A stretch of DNA of 64,000 bases from Pseudonocardia kunmingensis (GCF_006716445.1 NZ_VFPA01000006.1:248001-312000); one strand, 5' to 3'; counted from the first letter of the stretch, positions 9,288-18,671 are shown. Translations and numbers: made by a program. The notes: a model not told the origin generated them from the letters alone.

Positions 9288-10415
9288 GAGCTCGACGTAG
9301 GCCTGCCGTCCGGTGAGCGGGCGGCCGACGAGCTCCGTGACGCGGTGCAGGCGGTTGAGCACCGTGTTGCGGTGGCAGTAGAGCCGTTCCGCGGCGACCC
9401 CGGCCGAGCGGTCGGCCTCCAGCCATGCGGTGAGCGTCTCCAGCAGGACGTCACGCTCGCGCGGCGCCAGCCGCAGCACCGGCCCGAGCCACGACTCGAC
9501 GATGCGGCGCGTGAGCTCGGGGGAGCGCAGCAGCAGCGCCTCGGGATAGCGGTCCTGCACGCAGACGACGCCCGCGCTGCCCTTGGGCGTGGTGCCCAAC
9601 GCGAGGACCGCGAGGCGGTGGGCCGTGGCGACCCCGGCGAGGCCGTGCGACGTGCGGGCCACCGCGACGCGCCCGCGGGCGAGGGACCGCAGCGCCCCGA
9701 GGACGAACGGCGGGCCGTGCCCGTCGGCCGGGACGAGCCCGACGAGGGTGTCGGTCCGGGCGTGCCACACCGAGCGGACGCCGAGGGCGGCGAGCGCGGT
9801 CTGCGGGCTGGGCAGCGCCGCGGTGCCGTCGGCGTCCAGGTCGGCGACCACGATCAGGTATCCGCCGTCGAGCGGCAGGTCCAGCTGGTCGGCGACCCGC
9901 TGCCCGGTGGTGCCGCCCGCGACGACCTCCTCGAGCAGCGCGTGCCTGCGCTGGTCGTCGCGGCGCAGCTGCTCGGCCTCGGCCTGCCGGTACGCCGTGG
10001 ACAACGCCGACGACAGCCCGTCCACGACCGTCCACATGGCGGTGGCGGCCGCGCCCAGCGCGGCCACGTCGACGGGCGCGGCGCGTTCCAGCAGCGCCTC
10101 CCAGACGACCCGGCCCCCCAACCGGAAGGTCCGCAGCATCACCTCGAGCGGGACGCCCTGCTCGGCCCGGTGCCGGCCGATCGGGCCGGCGACGGGGTCG
10201 TCGTCGGCGTCGCCGGGACGCCCCTCGGCCACCAGCACCAGCACCCGGGCCAGGTACTGCCGGCACCCGTCGCGCAGGTCCTCGGGTGGGACCCGCCGGT
10301 AGTCGGTCCACTCCGGGTTGTCGGTGAAGACCGCGGTGACGAGGCGCTCGGTCAGCACCTCGACGTCGGGCAGCCACGCGGCGGCGACCACCGACAACGC
10401 GCCCGCTCCCTCCAC
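9252..10415 (-). CDS. PucR family transcriptional regulator
   Basis: Regulator of 387 residues. The C-terminal PucR helix-turn-helix is clear (LLETLTAWLEADRSAGVAAERLYCHRNTVLNRLHRVTELVG). The central part (DLDADGTAALPSPQTAL onward) resembles the GGDEF-like ligand domain of CdaR/PucR activators, and the N-terminal helical region (TDNPEWTDYRRVPPEDLRDGCRQYLARVL) is an RsbRD-like domain frequent in actinobacterial members. The start is GTG at 10415, 4 bases after the esterase stop, so it is the third gene of a lacI-esterase-pucR operon. Its 3' end overlaps the acetoacetyl-CoA synthetase gene by 36 bases, tail to tail. Effector and targets are unknown. Confidence 0.88.
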   Translation of the reverse strand: MEGAGALSVVAAAWLPDVEVLTERLVTAVFTDNPEWTDYRRVPPEDLRDGCRQYLARVLVLVAEGRPGDADDDPVAGPIGRHRAEQGVPLEVMLRTFRLGGRVVWEALLERAAPVDVAALGAAATAMWTVVDGLSSALSTAYRQAEAEQLRRDDQRRHALLEEVVAGGTTGQRVADQLDLPLDGGYLIVVADLDADGTAALPSPQTALAALGVRSVWHARTDTLVGLVPADGHGPPFVLGALRSLARGRVAVARTSHGLAGVATAHRLAVLALGTTPKGSAGVVCVQDRYPEALLLRSPELTRRIVESWLGPVLRLAPRERDVLLETLTAWLEADRSAGVAAERLYCHRNTVLNRLHRVTELVGRPLTGRQAYVELSLALSALSLPD

Positions 10416-10419
10416 GAGC

Positions 10420-11433
10420 TCAGACCGTACTTGCCGCCGGCGCCCGCGACGGCGTCTTGGACGGCATCGTGGCGGCGAGCCACTCGAGCTGGCGACGCAC
10501 GTGCACGGCGTCGCCGCCCTCGTGGCCGTTGAAGGGGTGGACGGCGATCTCCTTGGGCGACCCGGCGTAGTGGTTGTAGGCGGCGAACACGGTGGAGGGC
10601 GGGCACACCGTGTCGCGGAGCCCGACGGCGAACAGCGCGGGCGCGGTGGCGCGGCGGGCGAAGTTCACGCCGTCGACGTAGGAGAGCGTGTGCAGGACGG
10701 CGTCCTGGGCGCCGCGGTGCACCGACAGGTACTGCACGACCTCCTGCCACGGGTGGGCGTCGGTGATCTCCAGGGCCCGCCCGGGGTGGCAGAGGAAGGG
10801 CACGCTCGCCAGCACCGCGGTGAGGTCCCCGACGAGCCCCGCGGCGGCGAGCGCGAGCCCGCCGCCCTGGCTGTTGCCCGCGACGGCGACGCGCCGCGGG
10901 TCGACGCCGGGCAGCTCGCGGACGGCGTCGACGGCCCGCACGGCGTCGGTGACCAGGCGCCGGTAGTAGTGCTGCGCGGGCTCGCGGATCCCGCGGGTGA
11001 GGAAGCCGGGGGCGGCGGGGCCTGCGCCGACCGGGTCGTCGGTGTCGCCGCCCGTGCCGTACTGGCCGCCCTGCCCGCGGGTGTCCATCAGCAGGTGCGC
11101 GTAGCCGGCGGCGGCCCAGGTGAGCCGCTCGTGCGGCAGGCCGCGCCCCCGCCCGTAGCCGAGGTACTCGACCACCGCGGGCAGATCGGCGTCGCCGGCG
11201 TGCGCCGGCCGGGAGAACCACGCCCGCACCGGGTGCGCCCCGAAGCCGCGGAACGTGACGTCCCAGGTGTCGACGAGCACGAGGCCGTTCTCGACGGGCC
11301 GAACGTCGGCGACGGGATCGGCCCTGCGCGCGTCCGCGAGCGTGGCCGCCCAGCTCGCGTCGAGGTCGGCGGGCTCGCGGACCTCGGGGCGGTAGGTCTC
11401 GAGCCGGTCGAGCGGGAGGTCGAACAGCGCCAC
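10420..11433 (-). CDS. Acetylxylan esterase / cephalosporin-C deacetylase (CE7)
   Basis: Alpha/beta hydrolase of 337 residues of carbohydrate esterase family 7, which removes acetyl groups from short xylo-oligosaccharides in the cytoplasm. Family markers are the RGQGG motif, the nucleophile Ser188 in GNSQGGG, the acid in GLRDTVCPP and the His in FNGHEGG. No signal peptide is present, which agrees with an intracellular role. The start is GTG at 11433 with AGGAG upstream; the longer open frame into the LacI gene is an artefact. It lies 19 bases downstream of LacI and 4 upstream of PucR, and its substrate class fits the xylanolytic genes on the other strand. Confidence 0.9.
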   Translation of the reverse strand: MALFDLPLDRLETYRPEVREPADLDASWAATLADARRADPVADVRPVENGLVLVDTWDVTFRGFGAHPVRAWFSRPAHAGDADLPAVVEYLGYGRGRGLPHERLTWAAAGYAHLLMDTRGQGGQYGTGGDTDDPVGAGPAAPGFLTRGIREPAQHYYRRLVTDAVRAVDAVRELPGVDPRRVAVAGNSQGGGLALAAAGLVGDLTAVLASVPFLCHPGRALEITDAHPWQEVVQYLSVHRGAQDAVLHTLSYVDGVNFARRATAPALFAVGLRDTVCPPSTVFAAYNHYAGSPKEIAVHPFNGHEGGDAVHVRRQLEWLAATMPSKTPSRAPAASTV

Positions 11434-11452
11434 GGGTCTCCTCTGCTCCGGT

Positions 11453-12499
11453 CTACTCGCGGGGTGGCGCGGTGCTCTCGCGCACGACCAGCTCGGTGGC
11501 CAGCTCGATGCGCCGCAGCGGCGGGTCGTCGCCGCGGGCGAGTGCGAGCACCATGGTGGTGGCGGTGCCGGCCATCGTGCGCAGCTGCTGGTCGACCGTG
11601 GTGAGCGCGGGGCCGGTCCAGCCGGCGAGCGGCAGGTCGTCGTAGCCCACCACGGACAGGTCGCGGGGCACGTCCAGCCCGAGCTCCCGCGCGGCCCGCA
11701 GCACCCCCAGCGCCTGCATGTCGTTGCCGGCGAACACCGCGGTGGGCCGGTCGGGCCGCGCGAGCAGGTCCTTGCCGTGGCGGTAGCCGCCGTCGACGGA
11801 GAAGTCACCGTGCCGGATCAGTGACGGGTCGACCCTCTCGCCCGCCTCGTCGTGGGCGCTGCGGAAGCCGTCGATGCGGGCCCGCGAGCACAGCACGTCC
11901 TCCTGGCCGGAGATCACGGCGATGCGCCGGTGCCCCAGTCCGAGCAGGTGCCGGGTGGCGGCGAGGCCGCCGCCCCAGTTGTTGGAGCCGACGGTGGGCA
12001 CGCCGGTGGGCAGCTCGCCGAGCGTGTCGACGACGACGAACGGGATGGAGCGGCTCTCCAGCTGGTGCTGCTGCTCGGGAGCGAGCGTGGACAGCACGAG
12101 GATGACCCCCTGCGGCCGCCGGGCCAGCACCGCGTCGAGCCATTCCTGGCGGGGGTGGTGCTCGCCGCCGAGCTCGGAGAGGACCACGCCGACGCCCGCG
12201 GCCGCCGCGGCGGTCCCGACGCCGCGGATGATCTCGATCGACCACGCCGAGTCCATCTCGTGGAACACGAGGTCGACCAGCGGTGGGCCGGGCGCCGCGG
12301 TGCGCCGGGGGCGGCGCTTGTAGCGGTGGCGGGCCAGTGCCTCCTCCACCCGCGCGCGGGTGTCCGGGGCGACGTCGGCGCGCCCGTTGAGCACCTTCGA
12401 CACGGTCGGGACGGACACGCCGATCTCGGCGGCGATCGCGGAGATCGTCGCCGCGGGGCCGGGCGGACCGGAGTGCCCGTTGCTGCGGGAGTTCGGCAT
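11453..12499 (-). CDS. LacI family transcriptional regulator
   Basis: Sugar-responsive repressor of 348 residues. The LacI helix-turn-helix is at about residues 17-70 (TISAIAAEIGVSVPTVSKVLNGRADVAPDTRARVEEAL), followed by a periplasmic-binding-protein-like domain (PLVDLVFHEMDSAWSIEIIRGV to the end). The ATG at 12499 starts just before the DNA-binding domain. It is divergent from the GH3-led import/hydrolase operon and upstream of the CE7 esterase, so both arms are its natural targets. A CGAAATTTCG palindrome in the divergent region is a good operator candidate because GAAA-TTTC is the core seen for xylan/xylose LacI regulators of actinomycetes. Confidence 0.93.
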   Translation of the reverse strand: MPNSRSNGHSGPPGPAATISAIAAEIGVSVPTVSKVLNGRADVAPDTRARVEEALARHRYKRRPRRTAAPGPPLVDLVFHEMDSAWSIEIIRGVGTAAAAAGVGVVLSELGGEHHPRQEWLDAVLARRPQGVILVLSTLAPEQQHQLESRSIPFVVVDTLGELPTGVPTVGSNNWGGGLAATRHLLGLGHRRIAVISGQEDVLCSRARIDGFRSAHDEAGERVDPSLIRHGDFSVDGGYRHGKDLLARPDRPTAVFAGNDMQALGVLRAARELGLDVPRDLSVVGYDDLPLAGWTGPALTTVDQQLRTMAGTATTMVLALARGDDPPLRRIELATELVVRESTAPPRE

Positions 12500-12639
12500 C
12501 GGTGGGTTCCCGGGGGTTCGGTGCTGGGGCGGCGGCGTGGTGTCGCAACTATCGGCGCAACCTAGCAGCCCGACGCCCGCGCGGAGGACGCGGCTCGCCG
12601 GCCTGGCCACGTCGAGATCGTTCCGCTGCAGCTCGGGGC

Positions 12640-12669
12640 TTGACGCCTGTGAGAGGCGCCTCCTAGGTT
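12640..12669 (+). promoter_or_regulatory. Promoter for the GH3-led operon
   Basis: TTGACG (12640-12645), an 18-base spacer and TAGGTT (12664-12669), a good housekeeping-sigma promoter for this GC class. A perfect GAGGCGCCTC palindrome (12653-12662) fills the spacer, so a repressor could also act there. Confidence 0.6.
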
Positions 12670-12694
12670 GCCTCTCGACTATCGGAGACTCGCC

Positions 12695-12704
12695 CGAAAT
12701 TTCG
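12695..12704. promoter_or_regulatory. LacI-type operator candidate
   Basis: CGAAATTTCG is a perfect 10-bp palindrome about 26 bases downstream of the -10 box and 22 bases before the GH3 start, ideal for transcriptional roadblock by the divergent LacI protein. A separate inverted pair, GTTGCCTC (12667-12674) and GAGGCAAC (12711-12718), brackets it and includes the ribosome-binding GGAGG. Confidence 0.55.
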
Positions 12705-12726
12705 ACGCCGGAGGCAACGCCGCCCG

Positions 12727-15099
12727 ATGACCGCCCACGTGGAGATCGAGCCCGCCGTGGTACCCGCATGGCGGGACACGCGCCGGGCTCCTGAGGAGCG
12801 CGCCGAGGACCTCGCGGGGCGGATGACCCTTGAGGAGAAGCTCGCGCAGCTCGTGGGCGTGTGGGTCGGCGCCGACGCCACGGGCGGGGAGGTGGCGCCG
12901 CACCAGGCGCAGATGACCTCGCGGCCTGTCACCTGGCCCGACGTTGCCCGCCACGGCCTCGGCCAGCTCACCCGCCCGTTCGGCACCGCGCCCGTCGAGC
13001 CCGCCGCCGCGGCGCGCTCGCTCGCGCGGTCGCAGGCCCAGGTGGTGGCCGCGAGCCGCTTCGGCATCCCGGCCGTGGTGCACGAGGAGTGCCTGGCCGG
13101 CTTCACGGCCTGGCGGGCCACGGCCTACCCGGTGCCCCTGTCCTGGGGCGCCGCGTTCGACCCCGAGCTGGTCGAGGAGATGGCGGGGCGGATCGGCGCC
13201 TCGATGCGGGCGGTCGGCGTGCACCAGGGCCTCGCGCCGGTCCTCGACGTCACCCGCGACCCGCGCTGGGGTCGCACCGAGGAGACGATCTCCGAGGACC
13301 CGTACCTCGTCGCCACCGTCGGTGCCGCCTACGTGCGCGGCCTCGAGGGCGCCGGGATCGTCGCCACGCTCAAGCACTTCGCGGGCTACGCGGCCTCGCG
13401 GGCGGGCCGCAACCTCGCGCCGGTGTCGATGGGCCACCGCGAGCTGGCCGACGTCGTGCTGGCGCCGTTCGAGGCGGCCCTGCGCCTGGGCGGAGCCCGG
13501 TCGGTCATGCACTCCTACACCGAGATCGACGGCGTGCCATCGGCGGCGGACACCGCGCTGCTCACCGGCCTGCTGCGCGAGGAGTGGGGCTTCACCGGCA
13601 CCGTCGTGGCCGACTACTTCGGCGTGCGGTTCCTCGAGACGCTGCACCGGGTCGCGGCCGACGGTGCGCAGGCCGCGGGCCTCGCGCTCGCGGCCGGCGT
13701 GGACGTGGAGCTGCCCACCGTCGACGCGTACGGTCCGCCGTTGCACGACGCCGTCCGGGCGGGCGAGGTGGACGAGGCCCTCGTCGACCGGGCCGTGCGC
13801 CGCGTGCTCGCCCAGAAGGCCGAGCTGGGACTGCTCGACGAGGACTGGTCGCCACAGCCCGCCACTCCGGACCCGGTGCTCGACGACGCCGCGAGCCGCG
13901 ACACCGCGCTGCGCCTGGCGCGCGAGTCGATCGTGCTGCTGGCCAACCCGCGCGCGGTCCTGCCACTGGCGCCAGGCACCCGGGTCGCGCTGGTGGGCCC
14001 GCTCGCCGACGAGCCGCTGGCCATGCTGGGCTGCTACTCCTTCCCCGCCCACGTCGGCGTGCACCACCCGGACCTGCCGCTGGGCATCGAGATCCCCACG
14101 GTGCTCGACGAGCTCCGGGCCGCCCACGGCCCGGTCGAGCACGTCCGCGGGTGCGACGTGACCGAGCCGGACACCAGCGGCATCCCGGCCGCCGTCGCCG
14201 CGGCGCGCGAGGCCGAGGTCTGCGTGGTGGTCGTCGGCGACCGGGCGGGCCTGTTCGGCCGCGGCACGTCGGGGGAGGGCTGCGACGCCACCGACCTCAC
14301 GCTGCCCGGAGTCCAACCCGACCTGCTGCGCGCGGTGCTGGCCACCGGCACCCCGGTCGTCGTCCTGCTGGTCACAGGGCGGCCCTACGCGATCGGCGAG
14401 TACGCGGACGGCGCGGCCGCGATCGTCCAGGCGTTCTTCCCCGGCCAGCGCGGCGGGCAGGCGATCGCCGAGGTGCTGACCGGGGCCGTCGCGCCGTCGG
14501 GCCGGCTGCCGGTGAGCGTTCCGCGGCACGCGGGCGGGCAGCCCGGCACCTACCTGTCACCGCCGCTGGGCCTGCGCTCCGGCGTCTCCGACGTGGACCC
14601 GACGCCCGCGTTCCCGTTCGGGCACGGGCTCGGCTACACGGAGTTCGCCTGGACCGGTGTGCGCGCCGCGCGGCGCGACTGGGCGGTGGACGGCGCCGCG
14701 GAGGTCGAGGTCACCGTGCGCAACACCGGCGAGCGGGCGGGCGCCGACGTGGTGCAGCTGTACCTGCACGACCCGGTCGCGCAGGTCACGCGCCCGGTCG
14801 TGCGCCTGGTCGGCTACGCCCGCGTCGCGCTGGAGCCGGGGGAGGGTGCCCGCGTCCGGTTCACCGTTCCCGCCGACGTCACCGCCTTCACCGGCCGGGA
14901 CGGGCGGCGGATCGTCGAGCCCGGCGAGGTCGAGCTGCGCGTCGCGCGCTCCAGCGCCGACGTGGTGGCCGCACTGCCGCTGCGCCTGGTGGGCGCCGAG
15001 CGCGCGGTCGGGCACGACCGCGCGCTGGTCACCGCGGTCTCGGTCGAGCGCGGCCCCGCCGTCCGCAGCGCCGCCGAGCCGGCGGAGGAGGTCGCATGA
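12727..15099 (+). CDS. Glycoside hydrolase family 3 (beta-xylosidase/beta-glucosidase)
   Basis: A 790-residue GH3 enzyme with the full three-domain plan: TIM-barrel-like domain, alpha/beta sandwich and C-terminal FnIII-like domain (EVEVTVRNTGERAGADVVQLYLHDP). The nucleophile is Asp296 in VVADYFGV and the general acid/base is Glu517 in SGEGCDAT. The N-terminus AEDLAGRMTLEEKLAQLVGVW is classical. No signal peptide is present, so it works on imported oligosaccharides. The ATG has GGAGG 12 bases upstream. It heads the operon, and its TGA overlaps the first permease start (ATGA). Given the CE7 and GH67 partners, xylo-oligosaccharides are the likeliest substrate, but GH3 specificity cannot be read from the motifs. 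Confidence 0.92.
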   Translation: MTAHVEIEPAVVPAWRDTRRAPEERAEDLAGRMTLEEKLAQLVGVWVGADATGGEVAPHQAQMTSRPVTWPDVARHGLGQLTRPFGTAPVEPAAAARSLARSQAQVVAASRFGIPAVVHEECLAGFTAWRATAYPVPLSWGAAFDPELVEEMAGRIGASMRAVGVHQGLAPVLDVTRDPRWGRTEETISEDPYLVATVGAAYVRGLEGAGIVATLKHFAGYAASRAGRNLAPVSMGHRELADVVLAPFEAALRLGGARSVMHSYTEIDGVPSAADTALLTGLLREEWGFTGTVVADYFGVRFLETLHRVAADGAQAAGLALAAGVDVELPTVDAYGPPLHDAVRAGEVDEALVDRAVRRVLAQKAELGLLDEDWSPQPATPDPVLDDAASRDTALRLARESIVLLANPRAVLPLAPGTRVALVGPLADEPLAMLGCYSFPAHVGVHHPDLPLGIEIPTVLDELRAAHGPVEHVRGCDVTEPDTSGIPAAVAAAREAEVCVVVVGDRAGLFGRGTSGEGCDATDLTLPGVQPDLLRAVLATGTPVVVLLVTGRPYAIGEYADGAAAIVQAFFPGQRGGQAIAEVLTGAVAPSGRLPVSVPRHAGGQPGTYLSPPLGLRSGVSDVDPTPAFPFGHGLGYTEFAWTGVRAARRDWAVDGAAEVEVTVRNTGERAGADVVQLYLHDPVAQVTRPVVRLVGYARVALEPGEGARVRFTVPADVTAFTGRDGRRIVEPGEVELRVARSSADVVAALPLRLVGAERAVGHDRALVTAVSVERGPAVRSAAEPAEEVA

Positions 15100-16112
15100 G
15101 CGTGCAGGACCCGGCACTCGCGGTCGACGGGGCGAGCCCCCGCGGCCCGGTGGCGGCGGCCGGTGCCGCGGTGGTCGCCGCCGATCCGCCGCCGCCCCGC
15201 ACGGGTGCGAAGGTGCCCTGGCGGCGCGCGCTGCGCCGCGACTGGCAGCTGTACTCGCTCGTGCTGCTGCCCCTGCTGTTCTTCCTGGTGTTCCGCTACG
15301 TCCCGATGCTCGGCAACGTCATCGCGTTCCGGCGGTTCCAGCCCGGCGGCAGCATCTTCGGCGAGGACTGGGTCGGCCTGCGCTACGTGCTGATGTTCCT
15401 GAACGACCCGACGTTCTGGCAGGTGTTCGGCAACACCTTCCTCATCGGGGCGCTCTCGCTGCTGTTCTGCTTCCCGCTGCCGATCGTGCTGGCCCTGCTG
15501 CTGAACGAGGTGCGGGTCCGCTGGTTCAAGCGGTTCGTGCAGACGGTGTCCTACCTGCCGCACTTCCTGTCGATCGTGATCGTCGCCGGCATGGTCATGC
15601 AGCTGCTGTCGGTGGAGGGCACGGTCAACCAGATCGTGCGCGCGTTCGGCGGCGACGCCGTGCCGTACCTGCAGCAGCCGGAGTGGTTCCGCACGATCTA
15701 CGTCTCCTCGGAGGTCTGGCAGACCGTCGGCTGGGGCACGATCCTCTACCTCGCCGCGCTCACCGCCGTCGACGAGAACCTCTACGAGGCCGCCCGCATC
15801 GACGGCGCCGGCCGCCTGCGCCAGACGTGGCACGTCACGCTGCCCGGCATCCGGCCCACGATGGTCACGCTGCTGATCCTCAACATCGGCACGTTCATGG
15901 CGGTCGGCTTCGAGAAGGTCCTGCTGCTGTACAACCCGCTGACCTACCCGACGGCCGACGTCATCTCGACCTACCTGTTCCGGCTCGGCCTGCTGTCGAA
16001 CAACTTCAGCTACGCCGCCGCGATCGGCCTGTTCGAGGCGGTGATCGGCCTCACGCTGATCCTCTCGGCCAACGCGATCTCGCGGCGCACGGTGGGAGCG
16101 AGCCTGTGGTGA
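15096..16112 (+). CDS. Carbohydrate ABC transporter permease (LplB type)
   Basis: Integral membrane permease of 338 residues, MalF/LplB-like. After a Pro/Ala-rich cytoplasmic leader, about six membrane spans follow (LVLLPLLFFLVF, FLIGALSLLFCFPLPIVLAL and others). The EAA loop that contacts the ATPase is VDENLYEAARIDGAGRLRQTWHVTLPGI. The start ATG overlaps the GH3 stop as ATGA, and the stop overlaps the next permease as GTGA, so the products are made in step. No ATPase gene is in the locus; actinomycete sugar importers of this class commonly share one MsiK-type ATPase encoded elsewhere, and I infer the same here. Confidence 0.92.
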   Translation: MSVQDPALAVDGASPRGPVAAAGAAVVAADPPPPRTGAKVPWRRALRRDWQLYSLVLLPLLFFLVFRYVPMLGNVIAFRRFQPGGSIFGEDWVGLRYVLMFLNDPTFWQVFGNTFLIGALSLLFCFPLPIVLALLLNEVRVRWFKRFVQTVSYLPHFLSIVIVAGMVMQLLSVEGTVNQIVRAFGGDAVPYLQQPEWFRTIYVSSEVWQTVGWGTILYLAALTAVDENLYEAARIDGAGRLRQTWHVTLPGIRPTMVTLLILNIGTFMAVGFEKVLLLYNPLTYPTADVISTYLFRLGLLSNNFSYAAAIGLFEAVIGLTLILSANAISRRTVGASLW

Positions 16113-17032
16113 CCAAGACCGTGGCGACCAAGCCGGCCGTGCGCGTCCGCCGACGTCCGGGGATGCAGGACTCCCGCGCCTACCGCGCGTTCCGGGTGGT
16201 GAACACGGTGGTGCTGCTCGGCGTGGTCGCCGTGACGCTCTACCCGTTCCTCAACATCGTCGCCCAGTCGTTCAGCGACGAGGCCGCGATCCGCGCGGGC
16301 GAGGTCAACCTCCTGCCCAGGGGTTTCAACACCGTCACCTACCAGCTCGTGATGTCCGACGACATGTTCTGGCGCAACTACCAGAACACCGTCGTCTACA
16401 CGGTGGTGGCCACGGCCATCGCGATGGTGCTCACCACCTGCTACGCCTACGTGCTGTCCAAGCACGAGCTGCGCGGGCGCAGCGCCCTGATCGGCATCGC
16501 CGTGTTCACGATGTTCTTCAACGGTGGGTTGATCCCGAACTACGTGCTCATCACGAGCCTCGGCATGAAGAACACCTTGTGGGCGATCGTGCTGCCCAAC
16601 GCGATCTCGGTGTTCAACCTGCTCGTGATGAAGTCGTTCTTCGAGAACATGCCGCGCGAGCTGGAGGAGGCCGCGCAGATCGACGGCCTGTCGACCTACG
16701 GCGTCCTCTGGCGGATCGTGCTGCCGCTGTCGAAGGCGGTGGTCTCGACGATGACGCTGTTCTACGCGGTCAGCTTCTGGAACTCCTGGTTCGCCGGGTT
16801 CCTCTACATGGACCGGGCCGAGCTGTTCCCGGTGACGGTCTACCTGCGCAACCTCATCGCGGGTGCCGAGACGGCCGGCTCGACCGGCGGCAGCGGCGAC
16901 AGCCTGCTGCAGGTGGCGGCGAACATCCAGTCGGTGACGATCGTGCTCACCGTCCTGCCGATCCTCGCCGTCTACCCCTTCATCCAGAGGTTCTTCGTGT
17001 CGGGCGTGATGCTCGGCTCCGTCAAGCAATAG
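16109..17032 (+). CDS. Carbohydrate ABC transporter permease (YtcP type)
   Basis: Second permease, 307 residues, MalG/YtcP-like. The first span is VNTVVLLGVVAVTLYPFLNIV and the EAA loop is PRELEEAAQIDGLSTYGVLWRIVLPLSK. The insert LPRGFNTVTYQLV...YQNTVVYTVV is typical of the group that imports oligosaccharides with LipO-type binding proteins. The start was placed at the GTG at 16109, which overlaps the preceding stop (GTGA); a GTG one codon earlier is possible. It is 16 bases upstream of the binding-protein gene. Together with the LplB-type partner it forms the membrane channel. Confidence 0.92.
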   Translation: MTKTVATKPAVRVRRRPGMQDSRAYRAFRVVNTVVLLGVVAVTLYPFLNIVAQSFSDEAAIRAGEVNLLPRGFNTVTYQLVMSDDMFWRNYQNTVVYTVVATAIAMVLTTCYAYVLSKHELRGRSALIGIAVFTMFFNGGLIPNYVLITSLGMKNTLWAIVLPNAISVFNLLVMKSFFENMPRELEEAAQIDGLSTYGVLWRIVLPLSKAVVSTMTLFYAVSFWNSWFAGFLYMDRAELFPVTVYLRNLIAGAETAGSTGGSGDSLLQVAANIQSVTIVLTVLPILAVYPFIQRFFVSGVMLGSVKQ

Positions 17033-17048
17033 GCAGAGGAGAGGGTCG

Positions 17049-18671
17049 ATGCTGACTCGCAGCAGGAGGAGGGGCGCCGCGATCGCGGTGACCGCCGCCG
17101 CCGCGCTGGCGCTGAGCGCCTGCGGGAGCGGCGGTGGGGGGTCCGGGCCCGTCGACCTGACCGGCAAGGACGTCGGGGCGATGGCCGAGTACGCGGCGGG
17201 CCAGCAGTTCCGGGCCACCGAGCCGCTGTCGTTCCCGATCCTCTACAGCGACCACGAGGCCTACCCGATCCAGGACGATTGGCTGCTCTGGCAGGAGCTG
17301 GAGAAGCGCACGAACGTCACGTTCGACCCGGTGGTGGTGCCGCGCAGCGACTACGAGGAGAAGCGCAGCCTCGTGATCGGCGCCGGGGACGCCCCGCTGA
17401 TCATCCCGAAGACCTACCCGGGCCAGGAGTCGGCCTACGTCGCGTCCGGCGCGATCCTGCCGGTGAGCGACTACCTGCACCTCATGCCGAACCTGCAGGC
17501 CAAGATCGAGCAGTGGGACCTGGGCGCCCACCTCGACACCCTGCGCCAGGCCGACGGCAAGTTCTACCTGCTCCCCGGCGTGCACGAGGACGTGTGGCAG
17601 GACTACACGATCGCGATGCGCACCGACGTGCTCGCCGAGCTGGGCCTGGCCGCCCCGACCACGTGGGACGAGTTCCGCGACGTGCTCGCCGCGATCAAGC
17701 AGGCCTACCCCGACTCCTACCCGCTGACCGACCGGGAGGACGGCAAGATCCTGCTGAACATGGTCGGCATGACGTTCGGCACGCGCGCCGGCACCGACTG
17801 GGGCTACGAGAACGAGAGCTGGGACGCCGACGCGCAGCGGTTCGTCTTCACCGGCACGTCGCCGGAGTACAAGGCGATGGTCGAGTACCTGCACGGGCTC
17901 GTCGCCGACGGTCTGCTGGACCCGGAGACGTTCACCCAGGACAACGACCTGGCCTTGCAGAAGCTCGCCTCCGAGCAGTCGTTCGCGATCAGCACGAACG
18001 CCCAGATGATCGTCAACGACTACCGGCCCGCCCTGCAGAACGTGCCCGGCGCGACGATCGCCAAGATCAACCTGCCCGCCGGCCCGGCCGGGAACGTCAT
18101 CAACTCCGAGTCGCAGCTCGAGAACGGCATGATGATCAGCGCTGATGCTCCTGAGAGCGAGAACTTCGTCGCGTTGATGCAGTTCGTCGACTGGCTCTGG
18201 TACTCCGACGCCGGCCAGGAGTTCGCCAAGTGGGGCGTCGAGGGCCAGACCTACACCAAGAGCCCGGACGGGCAGTACGCCCTCGCCGAGGGCATGGAGA
18301 TCATGCTCGACCTGCAGAAGTCCACCGGGTTCTCCGGCGGCGTGTTCGCCTACGGCGGCACCACCGAGCTGCTGCAGTCGACCTTCACCCCCGAGGAGAA
18401 GGAGTTCCAGGCCGCGATGGCGCAGAAGGACGAGCTGCCGCTGCCGCCGCCGCACCCGTTCACCGAGGCCGAGCGCGAGCAGGCCACGCTGTGGGAGACC
18501 GCCCTGCAGGACTACACCGCGCAGATGACCCTGCAGTTCATCCTCGGGCAGCGCCCGCTCTCGGAGTGGGACGCCTACGCGGCCGAGGTGGAGGGCAAGG
18601 GCATGACCTCCTACCTCGACCTCGTCAACGCCGCGCACCAGCGGTACGTGAACGAGAACGCCGGCGGATGA
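17049..18671 (+). CDS. ABC transporter substrate-binding lipoprotein
   Basis: Extracellular solute-binding protein of 540 residues. The basic N-terminus and hydrophobic stretch end in the lipobox LSAC, giving a lipidated Cys near residue 25, followed by a Gly/Ser linker. The mature part has the LipO/YtcQ-like features DWLLWQELEKRTNVTFDPVVVP and ILPVSDYLHLMPN. An AGGAGAGG ribosome-binding site precedes the ATG. It captures the imported oligosaccharide outside the cell and delivers it to the two permeases upstream. The size (540) is larger than monosaccharide binders, as expected for long or branched ligands. Its TGA overlaps the DUF624 start (ATGA). Confidence 0.92.
   Translation: MLTRSRRRGAAIAVTAAAALALSACGSGGGGSGPVDLTGKDVGAMAEYAAGQQFRATEPLSFPILYSDHEAYPIQDDWLLWQELEKRTNVTFDPVVVPRSDYEEKRSLVIGAGDAPLIIPKTYPGQESAYVASGAILPVSDYLHLMPNLQAKIEQWDLGAHLDTLRQADGKFYLLPGVHEDVWQDYTIAMRTDVLAELGLAAPTTWDEFRDVLAAIKQAYPDSYPLTDREDGKILLNMVGMTFGTRAGTDWGYENESWDADAQRFVFTGTSPEYKAMVEYLHGLVADGLLDPETFTQDNDLALQKLASEQSFAISTNAQMIVNDYRPALQNVPGATIAKINLPAGPAGNVINSESQLENGMMISADAPESENFVALMQFVDWLWYSDAGQEFAKWGVEGQTYTKSPDGQYALAEGMEIMLDLQKSTGFSGGVFAYGGTTELLQSTFTPEEKEFQAAMAQKDELPLPPPHPFTEAEREQATLWETALQDYTAQMTLQFILGQRPLSEWDAYAAEVEGKGMTSYLDLVNAAHQRYVNENAGG

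Noticed and set aside
12679..14529. 616-codon open frame on the minus strand opposite the GH3 gene
   Set aside because: It is a shadow of GH3: His/Arg/Gly-rich, no domain, no ribosome-binding site. Long antisense frames are common at this GC content.
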